From Mesorhizobium sp. B2-8-5 (lineage in GTDB: Bacteria; Pseudomonadota; Alphaproteobacteria; Rhizobiales; Rhizobiaceae): a stretch of DNA of 64,000 nt. This document shows, piece by piece, positions 26,176 to 34,848 of the stretch (position 1 is its first letter; every line of letters starts with the position of its first letter). The DNA lies in NCBI RefSeq assembly GCF_006440675.2, contig NZ_CP083951.1, positions 5,055,501 to 5,119,500 of the forward strand, written 5' to 3'. Below the pieces are notes generated by a model. It was not told where the DNA came from, made no database searches, and was given only the letters and a program-made list of their open reading frames with translations. A program made the translations under genes and the position numbers.

Positions 26176-26287
26176 GGCCGCTGACCACCCGTCGATCGAT
26201 ACGCCGCCGAAGCAACCCACGGCGAGGCCGATGTTAACGAAGCATAGCCGTCGTTCCAATAGCCCCGCGAATGAAGTTTATTCCTGC

Positions 26288-26297
26288 AGGTTATGAA
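26288..26297 (+). promoter_or_regulatory. WAGTTATGAM site upstream of lysR gene
   Basis: AGGTTATGAA, one mismatch from the two AAGTTATGAA sites at 22848 and 22927. It lies about 113 bp before the LysR start codon, in the 147-bp gap between the regulator and the amidase. Candidate autoregulatory site. Confidence 0.4.
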
Positions 26298-26321
26298 CTT
26301 CGGCTGTTCGCGAGAAGCGGG

Positions 26322-27650
26322 TCAGCTTCCGGTCAACGCCTCGACCAGATCGAGCAAGGCTGCATCCCGGCCGGGAAGAGCGGCAAGCTGTACCGATACC
26401 GGGAGGCCGCCCGGCACATCCAGGGGCACAGCCAAAGCCGGCATGGCGAGCATGTTCGCCCAGCGGCGGAACCGGCCGCCGGCCATGCCCCACGACACCA
26501 ATTCCCCATTCACCTGCGTGAGCTCGTCCGACAGTCGCGGCGCCGATCCGGGCGCCGTCGGGACGGCCAGCGCATCCAGGCCCGCCATCCTTGCCATGAC
26601 CCGCCTGCGCGCTTCCTCGCGAACCTCTACGGCTCTGTCGTAGACGTCCGCGCCGATGCCGATGCCATCCTGCAGGAAAGCGCGAACCGCCTCGCCAACC
26701 AGATCAGGATTCCGCTCGATCGGCTCCCGGTAGATCTGCGCAAATTCGTATTGCAGGATCGTCAGGCCCGCGGCGACGAATTCCTCCCTGCCGTCGAAGG
26801 CGATTTCCACCGTGCGAACGTTTGAACGATCAAACAGCGCGGCCAATGCGGTCTCGACAGTGCTGTCGACGGGAGCGCCGGTCAGATCGGGGCAGATGCC
26901 GATCGTCATTCCGGTCCTCGACGCGCTTTGCTTCCCATCCTGAACGCTGAGCCGCGTTCCCGCCAGCGCCTCGGTCATCAGGCGAACATCCCTCGCCGAG
27001 CGCGCCAGCACGCCGACGCAGTCCAGCGAAGGCGCGATGCCCATCACGCCGTTCGTATCGATCAAGCCGTTGCTCGGCTTGTAACCAAATAGTCCCGTTG
27101 CGGCGGCCGGCGACCGGTTCGACCCGCCGGTATCGGTGCCGATCGCCGCCGCGCAGAAGCCCGCGGCGACCGCGGCGGCCGATCCGCTGCTGGTGCCGCC
27201 CGTGCCACGGCTTCTGTCGAGCGGATTGACGACCTTGCCGAACCACGGATTGTCGTGACCGCCGGCGCAGAGTTCGTGAAGGTTGGTCTTGCCGATGACG
27301 ATCGCGCCCGCCGCCTGAAGGTTGGCGACGCAGGCCGCGGTGTCTTGGGCGACCCGGTTGCCGAACAATCGGGAACCCCCGGTGGTCAGCCAGTGCTTCA
27401 CATCGACAACGTCCTTGATCGCGATGGGCACGCCGTGCAGCGGACCGCGCCGGCGGCCTGATCGGATTTCGCGCTCTGCCTGAAGCGCGGCATCGAGGGC
27501 TTCGGTTTCGCTCACGAAGATCATCGCCCTGATCTGCCCATTCAGATCGTGGATCCTTTCCAGGCAACCTTCCACGACCTTCACCGGCGAGAGGCCGGAA
27601 GCGATCCTCTCGCCCAGCTCCTCGATGGACCCGCAAGCATCGCTTTTCAT
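26322..27650 (-). CDS. amidase signature family hydrolase
   Basis: A 442-residue amidase-signature enzyme. The Ser-cis-Ser-Lys triad elements are visible: Lys in VPIAIKDVVDV (about 78-88), the Gly/Ser-rich motif GGTSSGSAAAVAAGFC (about 150-165), and the nucleophile Ser in GTDTGGSNR (about 172-180). These enzymes hydrolyse carboxylic amides. Set within the amino-compound locus, it may release an amino acid from an amide or N-acyl substrate imported by the adjacent ABC system. Overall length is normal for the family. Confidence 0.9.
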   Translation of the reverse strand: MKSDACGSIEELGERIASGLSPVKVVEGCLERIHDLNGQIRAMIFVSETEALDAALQAEREIRSGRRRGPLHGVPIAIKDVVDVKHWLTTGGSRLFGNRVAQDTAACVANLQAAGAIVIGKTNLHELCAGGHDNPWFGKVVNPLDRSRGTGGTSSGSAAAVAAGFCAAAIGTDTGGSNRSPAAATGLFGYKPSNGLIDTNGVMGIAPSLDCVGVLARSARDVRLMTEALAGTRLSVQDGKQSASRTGMTIGICPDLTGAPVDSTVETALAALFDRSNVRTVEIAFDGREEFVAAGLTILQYEFAQIYREPIERNPDLVGEAVRAFLQDGIGIGADVYDRAVEVREEARRRVMARMAGLDALAVPTAPGSAPRLSDELTQVNGELVSWGMAGGRFRRWANMLAMPALAVPLDVPGGLPVSVQLAALPGRDAALLDLVEALTGS

Positions 27651-28016
27651 CTGGCAAGCTCAAGTCGCACGAGATCTCGCTACCGTCATTTCCGTCGCCA
27701 TGGGAAAGAACTGATCGACGATGCCACAATCGAGATTTGGCGGACAGGGCCGAGCCTATTTCCTTCGAAACGAGGCTAGCGGGGAAAACTTATGGTTGGA
27801 CCGATCGCAGCACTCCGACGACGGCTTCGATCGCGGTCGAGGCTTGGGCCTGACTGCACCATCCAAAGCCTCATCACTGTCATAACTATTGGTGATGAAC
27901 CCAGCCGCAGAGGGCATTAGATCGCCTTGATTTGACCTGTTAGCGTTTTCGAACATCGCCTGAGAAATCATCATCGCGAAAAGATAATCCAACAGAGACA
28001 ATAAAGGGGAACCATC
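27651..28016. promoter_or_regulatory. intergenic region with WAGTTATGAM site inside a palindrome
   Basis: No gene seen in 366 bp between divergent amidase and binding-protein genes. TCATCAC at 27872-27878 and GTGATGA at 27893-27899 form a perfect 7-bp inverted repeat. Inside it, GTCATAACTA (27880-27889) is the reverse complement of TAGTTATGAC, the fourth instance of the motif. AAGGGGA before 28017 is the ribosome-binding site of the transporter gene. Confidence 0.5.
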
Positions 28017-28802
28017 ATGAAAAAGCTTGCAGTCATCGCATCGCTGATAGCGGCGGCCCTCGGCGCCGCCAGCGCTCCCTCGGCAGCCGACGACGTCATC
28101 CGTTTCGGCGTCGCCGCCGAGCCATACGCGCCTTTCTCGGTCAAGGACGCCAGCGGCAAATGGCAAGGCTGGGAAATCGACCTGATGAATGCCGTCTGCA
28201 CGCAAATGAAGGCGAAATGCGAGATCGTCGATATCGCCTGGGACGGCATCATTCCCGCGCTGTTGGCCAAGAAATTCGACGTGATCTGGAGCTCCATGTC
28301 GATCACCGACAAGCGCAAGGAGGTTATCGACTTCACCGACAAGTACTACTATTCGCCCAACGTGCTTGTCGGCGCAAAGGCCGACACCCGACAATTCGAC
28401 GTAGCAAAGCCGGACACTTTCAAGGGCGTTGCCGTGGCGGCGCAGAGTGCGAGCCTGCAGGCGACTTACATGCAGGACAAGTTGAACGGCATTGGCGACG
28501 TGAAGATCTATCCAACACTCGACGATGAAATCGCCGACATGACAGCCGGTCGCGTGGACCTGATGGCGGCGGCGGGAATCCAGATCCAGGACTTCCTGAA
28601 AAAGCCGGAAGGCCAGGCCTATGAAATCAAGGTCACCCTGCCGCATGAGAAGATGTTCGGCTACGGAGACGGCGGCGGCGTGCGCAAGGAAGACACAGCC
28701 CTCAGGGACCGCCTCAATGCGGCGCTCAAGGCGGTGAAGGCCAGCGGCGAATACGACACGATAACCAAGCGCTATTTCGACTTCGACATCTACGGCGATT
28801 GA
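28017..28802 (+). CDS. polar amino-acid-type ABC transporter substrate-binding protein
   Basis: A 261-residue SBP_bac_3 protein. The signal peptide is MKKLAVIASLIAAALGAAS with cleavage near SAADD. The ligand domain shows GVAAEPYAPFSVKDASGKWQG and the typical DVIWSSMSITDKRKEVIDFTDKYYYS region (key pieces SMSITDKR and IDFTDKYY). Preferred ligands of the family are amino acids, opines or polar derivatives. Permeases follow after a 165-bp gap holding a strong stem-loop and a palindromic repeat. Confidence 0.92.
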   Translation: MKKLAVIASLIAAALGAASAPSAADDVIRFGVAAEPYAPFSVKDASGKWQGWEIDLMNAVCTQMKAKCEIVDIAWDGIIPALLAKKFDVIWSSMSITDKRKEVIDFTDKYYYSPNVLVGAKADTRQFDVAKPDTFKGVAVAAQSASLQATYMQDKLNGIGDVKIYPTLDDEIADMTAGRVDLMAAAGIQIQDFLKKPEGQAYEIKVTLPHEKMFGYGDGGGVRKEDTALRDRLNAALKAVKASGEYDTITKRYFDFDIYGD

Positions 28803-28825
28803 TCATCGGATGCACGGAGCCGGAT

Positions 28826-28852
28826 GATTTCAGGTCGTATCGACCTGAAATC
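28826..28852. terminator. perfect 12-bp stem-loop between binding protein and permeases
   Basis: GATTTCAGGTCG at 28826-28837 and CGACCTGAAATC at 28841-28852 are perfect complements with a TAT loop. It lies 24 nt past the binding-protein stop. It probably acts as an attenuator or mRNA 3'-end stabiliser, giving more binding protein than permease. Confidence 0.65.
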
Positions 28853-28865
28853 TGAATCCGAGAAC

Positions 28866-28919
28866 TAGAGCATGATGTCGTCCGACAGCCGCTTCGCACC
28901 TTTCGGCATCATGCCCTAG
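28866..28919. repeat. palindromic intergenic repeat, copy 2 (inverted)
   Basis: Bounded by TAGAGCATGATG and CATCATGCCCTA (one mismatch between arms). Its reverse complement aligns over the full length with the element at 15243-15296, sharing GTGCGAAGCGG and GACGACATCATGCTCTA-like segments. Confidence 0.75.
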
Positions 28920-28967
28920 TGCCGGTCACCCGTTCTGGCCGGCACCATCCTCATTGGAACCTGCCGC

Positions 28968-29690
28968 ATGGATTCGATCGTGTCTTGGCTGACCTTGCTC
29001 GGTTTCGGTGACAAGGGCTGGGGCGACGAATTGCTTCGCGGCGCTTTGCTAAGCGTGGAAATTTCGATCAGCGCCTATATCGTCGGCCTGGCGCTTGGCC
29101 TTGCGGGCGCCCTGGCCAAGCTTTCGAAGCGCCGGACGGCCGTTTTCGTCGCCGTCGCCTACACGACGATCATCCGCTCCATCCCGGACATCCTCATCAT
29201 CTTTCTCGTCTACTATACCGCGACCGATGCAGTGCGTTCGGTCGTGACCTTTACCGGGCTCGCTTCCGAGTTTCAGATCAACGGCTTCGTCGCGGCGACG
29301 CTGTCGCTCGGGATCGTTCAGGGCGGCTACAGCACGGAAGTCCTTCGCGGCGCGATCGCCGCCATCCCGCGAGGCCAGGCCGAAGCGGCCCACGCGCTTG
29401 GCTTGACCCGCCGCCAGACCTTCTTCCTGGTGACGCTGCCGCAGATGATCCCGCTGGCATTGCCGGGGCTCGGCAATCTGTGGCTGGTCGTCCTGAAGGA
29501 AAGCTCGCTGGTCAGCCTCATCGGCTTCACGGAGCTGGTTCTCGCCGGCAAGATGGCCGCCGGGGCGACGCGCGCCTATTTCCCGTTCTATTGCGCGATC
29601 GCCCTCGTGTTCCTGGTGATGTCGAGCCTGTCGGCGATGCTCTTCCACGCTCTGGAAACATCCACCGTCAAGACCGGGAGGCGCAGATAG
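28968..29690 (+). CDS. amino-acid ABC transporter permease (HisQ/M type)
   Basis: A 240-residue inner-membrane permease. Several hydrophobic helices are present and the EAA-loop motif reads IPRGQAEAAHALGLTRRQTFFLVTLPQ (core AEAAHALGLTRRQ, about 136-150), which docks the ATPase. The family works as heterodimer; the partner permease starts 2 bp after its stop codon. No ATPase gene of this type is present nearby. Confidence 0.92.
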   Translation: MDSIVSWLTLLGFGDKGWGDELLRGALLSVEISISAYIVGLALGLAGALAKLSKRRTAVFVAVAYTTIIRSIPDILIIFLVYYTATDAVRSVVTFTGLASEFQINGFVAATLSLGIVQGGYSTEVLRGAIAAIPRGQAEAAHALGLTRRQTFFLVTLPQMIPLALPGLGNLWLVVLKESSLVSLIGFTELVLAGKMAAGATRAYFPFYCAIALVFLVMSSLSAMLFHALETSTVKTGRRR

Positions 29691-29691
29691 C

Positions 29692-30378
29692 ATGACAGAA
29701 TTCGGGCAATACCTCGCCAGCCAGCTCCTGGCCGGCATCCAGACCACCGTCATCCTGTTTGTCGGCTGCGCCCTCGTCGGCAATCTGCTGGCCATTCCGG
29801 TGGCGCTTGCCCGCTTGTCGGCCAAGGCATGGCTTCGCTATCCGGCGGTCGCCTTCATCCTTGCCTTCCGGGGCACGCCGCTGCTCGTCCAGCTCTACCT
29901 TTGCTACTTCGGCGTCGGCCAGCTTCTCGCCGGCGTGCCTTCGATCCGCTACAGCCCGTTGTGGCCCATGTTGCGGGGCGCCTATTGCTATGCGTTCCTC
30001 ACCCTGTCTTTGAACACCGCGGCTTATTGCGGCGAGATATGGAGAGGCGCGATACAGTCGATACCGGACGGGCAGCGCGAGGCCGGCCAGTCGCTCGGCC
30101 TGTCGAAAACGCGGATCATGATTTCCGTGCTTCTGCCCCAGGCTTTCCGGTTGGCGCTGCCGGCGATCGGCGGCCAGAATATCCTGCTCCTGAAGGGGAC
30201 GGCGCTGGCCTCCACAATCACGGTCTTCGAACTCATGGGCGCGGCGAACCTCGTCCGCGCGCAGACCTTCCGCGTCTACGAGCCGTTGTTTGCCGCAGCG
30301 CTCGGATATTTCCTGCTGGCGGTATTGGTGACGACCGGCTTCGGCTTCTTCGAGCGACGGTTGGCCCGGCGGTATTGA
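29692..30378 (+). CDS. amino-acid ABC transporter permease (HisM/Q type)
   Basis: A 228-residue partner permease. It has the TxxPxLVQLY-like stretch (FRGTPLLVQLYLCYFG, about 62-77) and an EAA loop reading IPDGQREAGQSLGLSKTRIM. It ends ERRLARRY, a usual basic tail. With the preceding permease and the binding protein it makes an importer, but the expected ATP-binding subunit is not encoded downstream; instead a beta-barrel remnant follows. The ATPase may be shared from another locus. Confidence 0.92.
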   Translation: MTEFGQYLASQLLAGIQTTVILFVGCALVGNLLAIPVALARLSAKAWLRYPAVAFILAFRGTPLLVQLYLCYFGVGQLLAGVPSIRYSPLWPMLRGAYCYAFLTLSLNTAAYCGEIWRGAIQSIPDGQREAGQSLGLSKTRIMISVLLPQAFRLALPAIGGQNILLLKGTALASTITVFELMGAANLVRAQTFRVYEPLFAAALGYFLLAVLVTTGFGFFERRLARRY

Positions 30379-30441
30379 GTGGCGCCGATATGGCATCACC
30401 AGGGTCTTCGACAGCCTTGCCGGGCCGGAGATTTGCAACGG

Positions 30442-30618
30442 TCAGAACCTGTAGTTCAGGCCGGCCCGAACCCGGTGGAATGCGACGTCGTTTTCAAGAG
30501 GGATATCGGGGCTGACGGTCGATTTGCCGAAATCGGTGTAGAGATATTCAGACTTGAACGTCCAGTTCGCATCGAGCGCGTATTTGGCGCTGGCGCCATA
30601 GACCGCCTTGTCGGACTG
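30442..30618 (-). pseudogene. outer-membrane beta-barrel protein, C-terminal remnant
   Basis: Not a full gene. Read on the minus strand, the segment encodes about 58 residues with alternating strands (YGASAKYAL, WTFKSEYLYTDFG, FHRVRAGLNYRF) ending in Phe, the C-terminal signature of outer-membrane barrels, here of the rhizobial Omp25/Omp31 type. An in-frame TAG lies immediately upstream (before the Gln-Ser-Asp-Lys), and no start or signal peptide can be found. The sequence just beyond (ending GVQADYN in another frame) could be a second fragment of the same gene joined by a deletion. Confidence 0.7.
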
Positions 30619-30789
30619 CTAGTTATAGTCAGCCTGGACACCCCCAGGCCCACATGTTCCTATCGGCGCGCGACGCCCTGGCTGAATCGAATTTGGGCCA
30701 CCGCCTGTAGACATCGCGGCGGCAATGAAACAATCTTCACTGCGGGAACATAAGCGCGCCTCGAAGAAGGCGCCTACCTTCGGGTGCGC

Positions 30790-31668
30790 ATGAACAATCG
30801 CTGGACCTTGTACGATCCACGCCTGGCCTGGATGCTGGTTGCACCGGTGCTTCTGCTGCTGATCTTCTTCCTGGTGCTGCCGATCGCGGTGATGGCGGCC
30901 TATACGTTCTTCACCTTCGTCACCGCCGGCGTCGAGACCAGCGCGCTGACCACCGCCAACTGGCAGGAATTCTTCACCGACAGCTATTATTCCGGCTTCC
31001 TTCTGAAGACGCTGAGGGTCGGCGCGATCACCGCGCTGCTGTGCGGCGTGCTCGGCTATTTCCCGGCCTATTTCATCTGGGCGACGAGCTTCAGGCACAA
31101 ATGGCTGCTCTTGCTCCTGCTCATCGTGCCGTTCTGGATCAGCTTCACCATCCGCACCTTTTCCTGGATCAACATCCTGGGCGAACAGGGCGTCATCAAC
31201 GTCGCTCTGCTCAAGATGGGCATCATCAACGAGCCGCTGCAGATGCTCTACAACGAGGGCGCGGTGATCCTGGGACTGCTGCACTTCCTCCTGCCCTACA
31301 TGATCCTCAACGTCTATGTCAGCCTCGAGGGTATCGACCGCACGCTGATCTCGGCCGCGCGCTCGATGGGCTGCACCAGCGCGCAGGCGTTCCGCGAGGT
31401 GACCTTGCCCCTCTCCCTGCCGGGCCTGGCGGCGGGGCTGCTGCTCTGCTTCGTGCTGGCGGCCGGCAGCTATGTGACGCCGCAACTGCTCGGCTCGGGC
31501 CGCGACGCGCTGTTCGGCAATTTGATCTACGACACCATCATGGGCGAATTGAACTGGCCGATGGGCGCCACTTTGTCGATCGTGCTGTTCGTCGTGCTCG
31601 GCTTCTTCGCCGCCATCTACACCCGTTACATGGGCATGTCGCAGATTGTGAAGGGGTTGGCAGGATGA
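30790..31668 (+). CDS. spermidine/putrescine-type ABC transporter permease (PotB-like)
   Basis: A 292-residue permease with about six helices. The EAA loop reads LISAARSMGCTSAQAFREVTLP (core AARSMGCTSAQAF, about 195-210). The substrate class is assigned from the gene set: two PotB/PotC-like permeases, a PotD-like binding protein and a PotA-like ATPase in one operon. I used the ATG at 30790; a GTG lies two codons earlier. Its stop overlaps the start of the next permease gene (ATGA at 31665-31668). Confidence 0.9.
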   Translation: MNNRWTLYDPRLAWMLVAPVLLLLIFFLVLPIAVMAAYTFFTFVTAGVETSALTTANWQEFFTDSYYSGFLLKTLRVGAITALLCGVLGYFPAYFIWATSFRHKWLLLLLLIVPFWISFTIRTFSWINILGEQGVINVALLKMGIINEPLQMLYNEGAVILGLLHFLLPYMILNVYVSLEGIDRTLISAARSMGCTSAQAFREVTLPLSLPGLAAGLLLCFVLAAGSYVTPQLLGSGRDALFGNLIYDTIMGELNWPMGATLSIVLFVVLGFFAAIYTRYMGMSQIVKGLAG

Positions 31669-32507
31669 AGGCTGCGCGACCGAACAGGGAAGGCAAATGG
31701 GCCTGGCGGCTGACCGGCTTCGTCACGCTCTGCGTCTACATCTTCATGTTCGCGCCGATCGTGGCGACCGTCATCCTGTCGTTCAACGCCTCGATGTTCG
31801 GCGGCTTCCCGATGACCGGCTTTTCCTTGCAATGGTACGCCAAGCTGATGGGCAATGAAGCGGTGCTGACGGCCTTCCGCACCTCGCTGTGGATCGCGCT
31901 GGTCACCGCTGTCGCCACCACCGCCATCGGCGTCGTCACGGCCTTCGCGCTGGTGCGTTTCGAGTTCCCAGGTAAGCAGGCGCTGAGCACGCTGGTGATC
32001 CTGCCGGCGCTGGTGCCGGAAACCATTCTCGGCGTCGGCCTTCTGGTGCTGATCAAGGCGATCGACCAGCCGCGCACGATGCTGCTTCTGGTGCTCGGCC
32101 ATATCCTGCTTGCCGTGCCCTATGTGGTGCTGATCGCGCAGGCGCGCATGGTGGGCATAAGGCGGGTCTATGAGGAGGCGGCGCTGTCGCTCGGCGCCTC
32201 GCGCTTCTCGTCCTTTCGCGAGATCACGCTGCCGCTGCTGATCCCGGCGGTCGTCGGCGGCGTCCTGCTCGCCTTCACCATCTCGTTCGACAACACCTCG
32301 GCCAGCCTGTTCTGGCGGCCGGCAGGCGTCGAGACCATGCCCACCCAGATCCTTTCCATGCTGAAAATCTCGATCAGCCCCGAGATCAACGCGCTCGGCA
32401 CCGTGATGATCCTGGTGACCGTCGGCATCCCGTTGATCGGCGGCCTGATCCTGCAGAGCCTGACGAAGTTGAAGAGACGCGGCGAACCAAAGGAGGAAGT
32501 ACGATGA
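31665..32507 (+). CDS. spermidine/putrescine-type ABC transporter permease (PotC-like)
   Basis: A 280-residue permease beginning MKAARPNREGKWAW. It has a hydrophobic first helix (GFVTLCVYIFMFAPIVATVIL), and the EAA loop VYEEAALSLGASRFSSFREITLP (core EEAALSLGASRFS). Both ends are translationally coupled: ATGA overlap with the upstream permease, and its stop overlaps the binding-protein start (ATGA at 32504). It forms the heterodimeric pore with the previous protein. Confidence 0.9.
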   Translation: MKAARPNREGKWAWRLTGFVTLCVYIFMFAPIVATVILSFNASMFGGFPMTGFSLQWYAKLMGNEAVLTAFRTSLWIALVTAVATTAIGVVTAFALVRFEFPGKQALSTLVILPALVPETILGVGLLVLIKAIDQPRTMLLLVLGHILLAVPYVVLIAQARMVGIRRVYEEAALSLGASRFSSFREITLPLLIPAVVGGVLLAFTISFDNTSASLFWRPAGVETMPTQILSMLKISISPEINALGTVMILVTVGIPLIGGLILQSLTKLKRRGEPKEEVR

Positions 32508-33646
32508 AACTGACGACGACCAAGCGGTTGGAACGGCTGCACGACCGGTATGCCAATGGCGATCTGAGCCGCCGCACTTTCCTGACGCTGACGGCGGCCG
32601 CCGCCGCATCGGCGGGGCTTTCCATGCCGTGGATGGGACGGGCGCTCGCCGCGGTCGAGGAAGTCCGCTTCGACGGCTGGGGCGGCACGGTGCAGGACGC
32701 GATCGACAAATTCGCCTTCCAGCCCTACACGGCCAAGACCAAGATCAAGGTGGTGCAAGGCACGTTCGGCGACGAGGACGAGATCATCACCAAGATCAAG
32801 ACCGCCAAGCCCGGCGACTACCAGGTCATCCATTCGTCGGGCGTCAACTACTATATCAAATACGTCAATGGCGGCCTGACCTCGGAGATCAACGAGGCCA
32901 ACATTCCCAACATGGTGAATGTGCTGCAGCCGATGATCGAGCCCTTCCGCAAGCTGACGCCGAAGCTGTCGGCCGTGCCTTACGACTACGGCACCACCGG
33001 CATCGCCTACAACACCAAGGTGATCTCGCCGGAGGAAGCCGAGGAAAAGGGCGCAGCACTTCTGCTCGACAAGAAATATGCCGGCAAGGTCGGCGGCTAT
33101 TCCGACATGACGACGCGTGTCTGGTACGCGGCTTTGGCCACCGGACAGGATCCCAACAACCTCAAGGACATGGACACGATCTGGGCCAAGGTGCGCGAGA
33201 CGCGCGACCTCGCCAAGAAGTTCTGGAGCTCCGGCGCGGAACTTATGGACCTGCTCTCCAAGGGCGAGATCGTGGTGACCGACGCCTGGTCGGGCCGGGT
33301 CGCCGCGCTGCAGGACCAGGGCCATCCGATCGGCTATCTCGATCCGGCCGGCTCCTATGCGTGGATGGAGGACATGCTGATCCTGAAGGGCTCGCCGATG
33401 GCCGAATGCGAGGAGCTGATCAACTTCATGCTCGACCCGGCGACCTCGATCGCGGTGGCCGAGGGCCAAAGCTACCCGCCGTCGCTCGACCCGACCAAGG
33501 TCAAGCTGACCGACAAGATCGCGAAGCTGCCGGCCTTCGACCCCACCGGCACGATGAAGGCGTTGACCTTCGCCGATCCGACCTACTGGGCGACCAACGA
33601 GGACGCCTGGACCAAGCAGTGGAACAGGATCTCGAAAGGTGCCTGA
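32504..33646 (+). CDS. polyamine-type ABC transporter substrate-binding protein, Tat signal
   Basis: A 380-residue PotD-like protein. The N-terminus carries a twin-arginine motif (SRRTFLTLT, about residues 23-31) followed by an Ala-rich hydrophobic stretch and probable cleavage after ALAA. This suggests export by Tat as a folded protein, common for this subfamily in rhizobia. The mature part starts EVRFDGWGG and includes the SBP_bac motif YDYGTTGIAYNT. It is located between permeases and ATPase in the operon. Confidence 0.9.
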   Translation: MKLTTTKRLERLHDRYANGDLSRRTFLTLTAAAAASAGLSMPWMGRALAAVEEVRFDGWGGTVQDAIDKFAFQPYTAKTKIKVVQGTFGDEDEIITKIKTAKPGDYQVIHSSGVNYYIKYVNGGLTSEINEANIPNMVNVLQPMIEPFRKLTPKLSAVPYDYGTTGIAYNTKVISPEEAEEKGAALLLDKKYAGKVGGYSDMTTRVWYAALATGQDPNNLKDMDTIWAKVRETRDLAKKFWSSGAELMDLLSKGEIVVTDAWSGRVAALQDQGHPIGYLDPAGSYAWMEDMLILKGSPMAECEELINFMLDPATSIAVAEGQSYPPSLDPTKVKLTDKIAKLPAFDPTGTMKALTFADPTYWATNEDAWTKQWNRISKGA

Positions 33647-34799
33647 CGGCAAGGATACGACACTCAATCCCCGGCCGACCTCGGCCGGGGCGGAACGCGC
33701 GAGCGCGGCCGCCGCGGCGAACAGCCCGGCGGTCGAGTTCCGCAACATCGACATCGCTTACGGCAAGTTCGTCGCGGTGCGCGATTTCTCTTTGTCGATC
33801 CGCAAGGGCAGCTTCGTCACGCTGCTCGGGCCGTCTGGCTGCGGCAAGACGACGATCCTGCGCTCCATCGCCGGGCTGGTCGACATTTCGGCCGGCCAGA
33901 TCATGATCGGCGGCCGGCGCGTCGACGACGTGCCGATCTACAAGCGCAATATCGGGCTGGTGTTCCAGAGTTACGCGCTGTTCCCGCACAAAACCGTGTT
34001 CGACAATGTCGCCTTCGGCCTGAAATACCGCAACGTCGCCAAGCCTGAGATCAGGCGCAAGGTCGGCCAGGCGCTCGATATGGTGCGGCTGCCGGGCAGC
34101 GAAAAGAAACTGCCCTCGCAGCTGTCGGGCGGCCAGCAGCAGCGCATCGCGCTGGCGCGCGCCATCGTCTTCGAGCCGCAGGTGCTTCTGCTCGACGAGC
34201 CGCTCTCGGCGCTCGACGCCAACATGCGCGAGGAGATGCGCGTCGAGATCAAGAAGATCCAGAAGGAAACCGGCATCACCGCCATCTTCGTCACGCACGA
34301 CCAGGAAGAAGCGCTGTCGATGTCGGACCGTATCGTGGTGATGAATGCCGGCTCGGCCGAGCAGATCGGCACGCCGGAAGAGGTCTATGAGCGGCCGGCC
34401 ACCGCCTTCGTCGCCGACTTCCTCGGCAAGGCCAACATGCTTTCGGGCACGGTGAGCAGATCGGACGGGCCGACGATAGTCAAGCTGGCCAGCGGCCAGA
34501 CGGTCAATGTGCTTTCACCCAAGGCGCTGCCGCAGGGCAGCGCCGTAACCGTCGTGGTGCGGCCGCAGAAACTCGCGGTGGGTGCCAAGGCGGACGCCAA
34601 CCGGTTGCCTGGCCGGGTCGTGTCGGCCTCCTATCTCGGCGGCAGCGCCATCTACGAGGTCGACATAGGCCGCAAGACGAACATCCGCGCCAACGCCCCG
34701 ATCGATGGCCGCGTTCTGCGCGAAGGCGAAGCGATCGAACTCAGCTTCGGCGCGGACGATTGCGTCTTGCTAGACGAGGCCGGGCGGCGGATTTCCTGA
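33639..34799 (+). CDS. polyamine-type ABC transporter ATP-binding protein (PotA-like)
   Basis: A 386-residue ATPase. Walker A is GPSGCGKTT (about 64-72), signature LSGGQQQRIALARA, Walker B VLLLDEPLSALD, and switch His in FVTHDQEEAL. The C-terminal TOBE regulatory domain covers about 300-386. The start is the GTG at 33639, overlapping the binding-protein gene by 8 bp. It closes a complete four-gene importer operon (30790-34799). Confidence 0.92.
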   Translation: MPDGKDTTLNPRPTSAGAERASAAAAANSPAVEFRNIDIAYGKFVAVRDFSLSIRKGSFVTLLGPSGCGKTTILRSIAGLVDISAGQIMIGGRRVDDVPIYKRNIGLVFQSYALFPHKTVFDNVAFGLKYRNVAKPEIRRKVGQALDMVRLPGSEKKLPSQLSGGQQQRIALARAIVFEPQVLLLDEPLSALDANMREEMRVEIKKIQKETGITAIFVTHDQEEALSMSDRIVVMNAGSAEQIGTPEEVYERPATAFVADFLGKANMLSGTVSRSDGPTIVKLASGQTVNVLSPKALPQGSAVTVVVRPQKLAVGAKADANRLPGRVVSASYLGGSAIYEVDIGRKTNIRANAPIDGRVLREGEAIELSFGADDCVLLDEAGRRIS

Positions 34800-34848
34800 A
34801 GGCCGCCACCGCCCTGTAATCAGTACGACCCTTGACGGCTATTACAGT

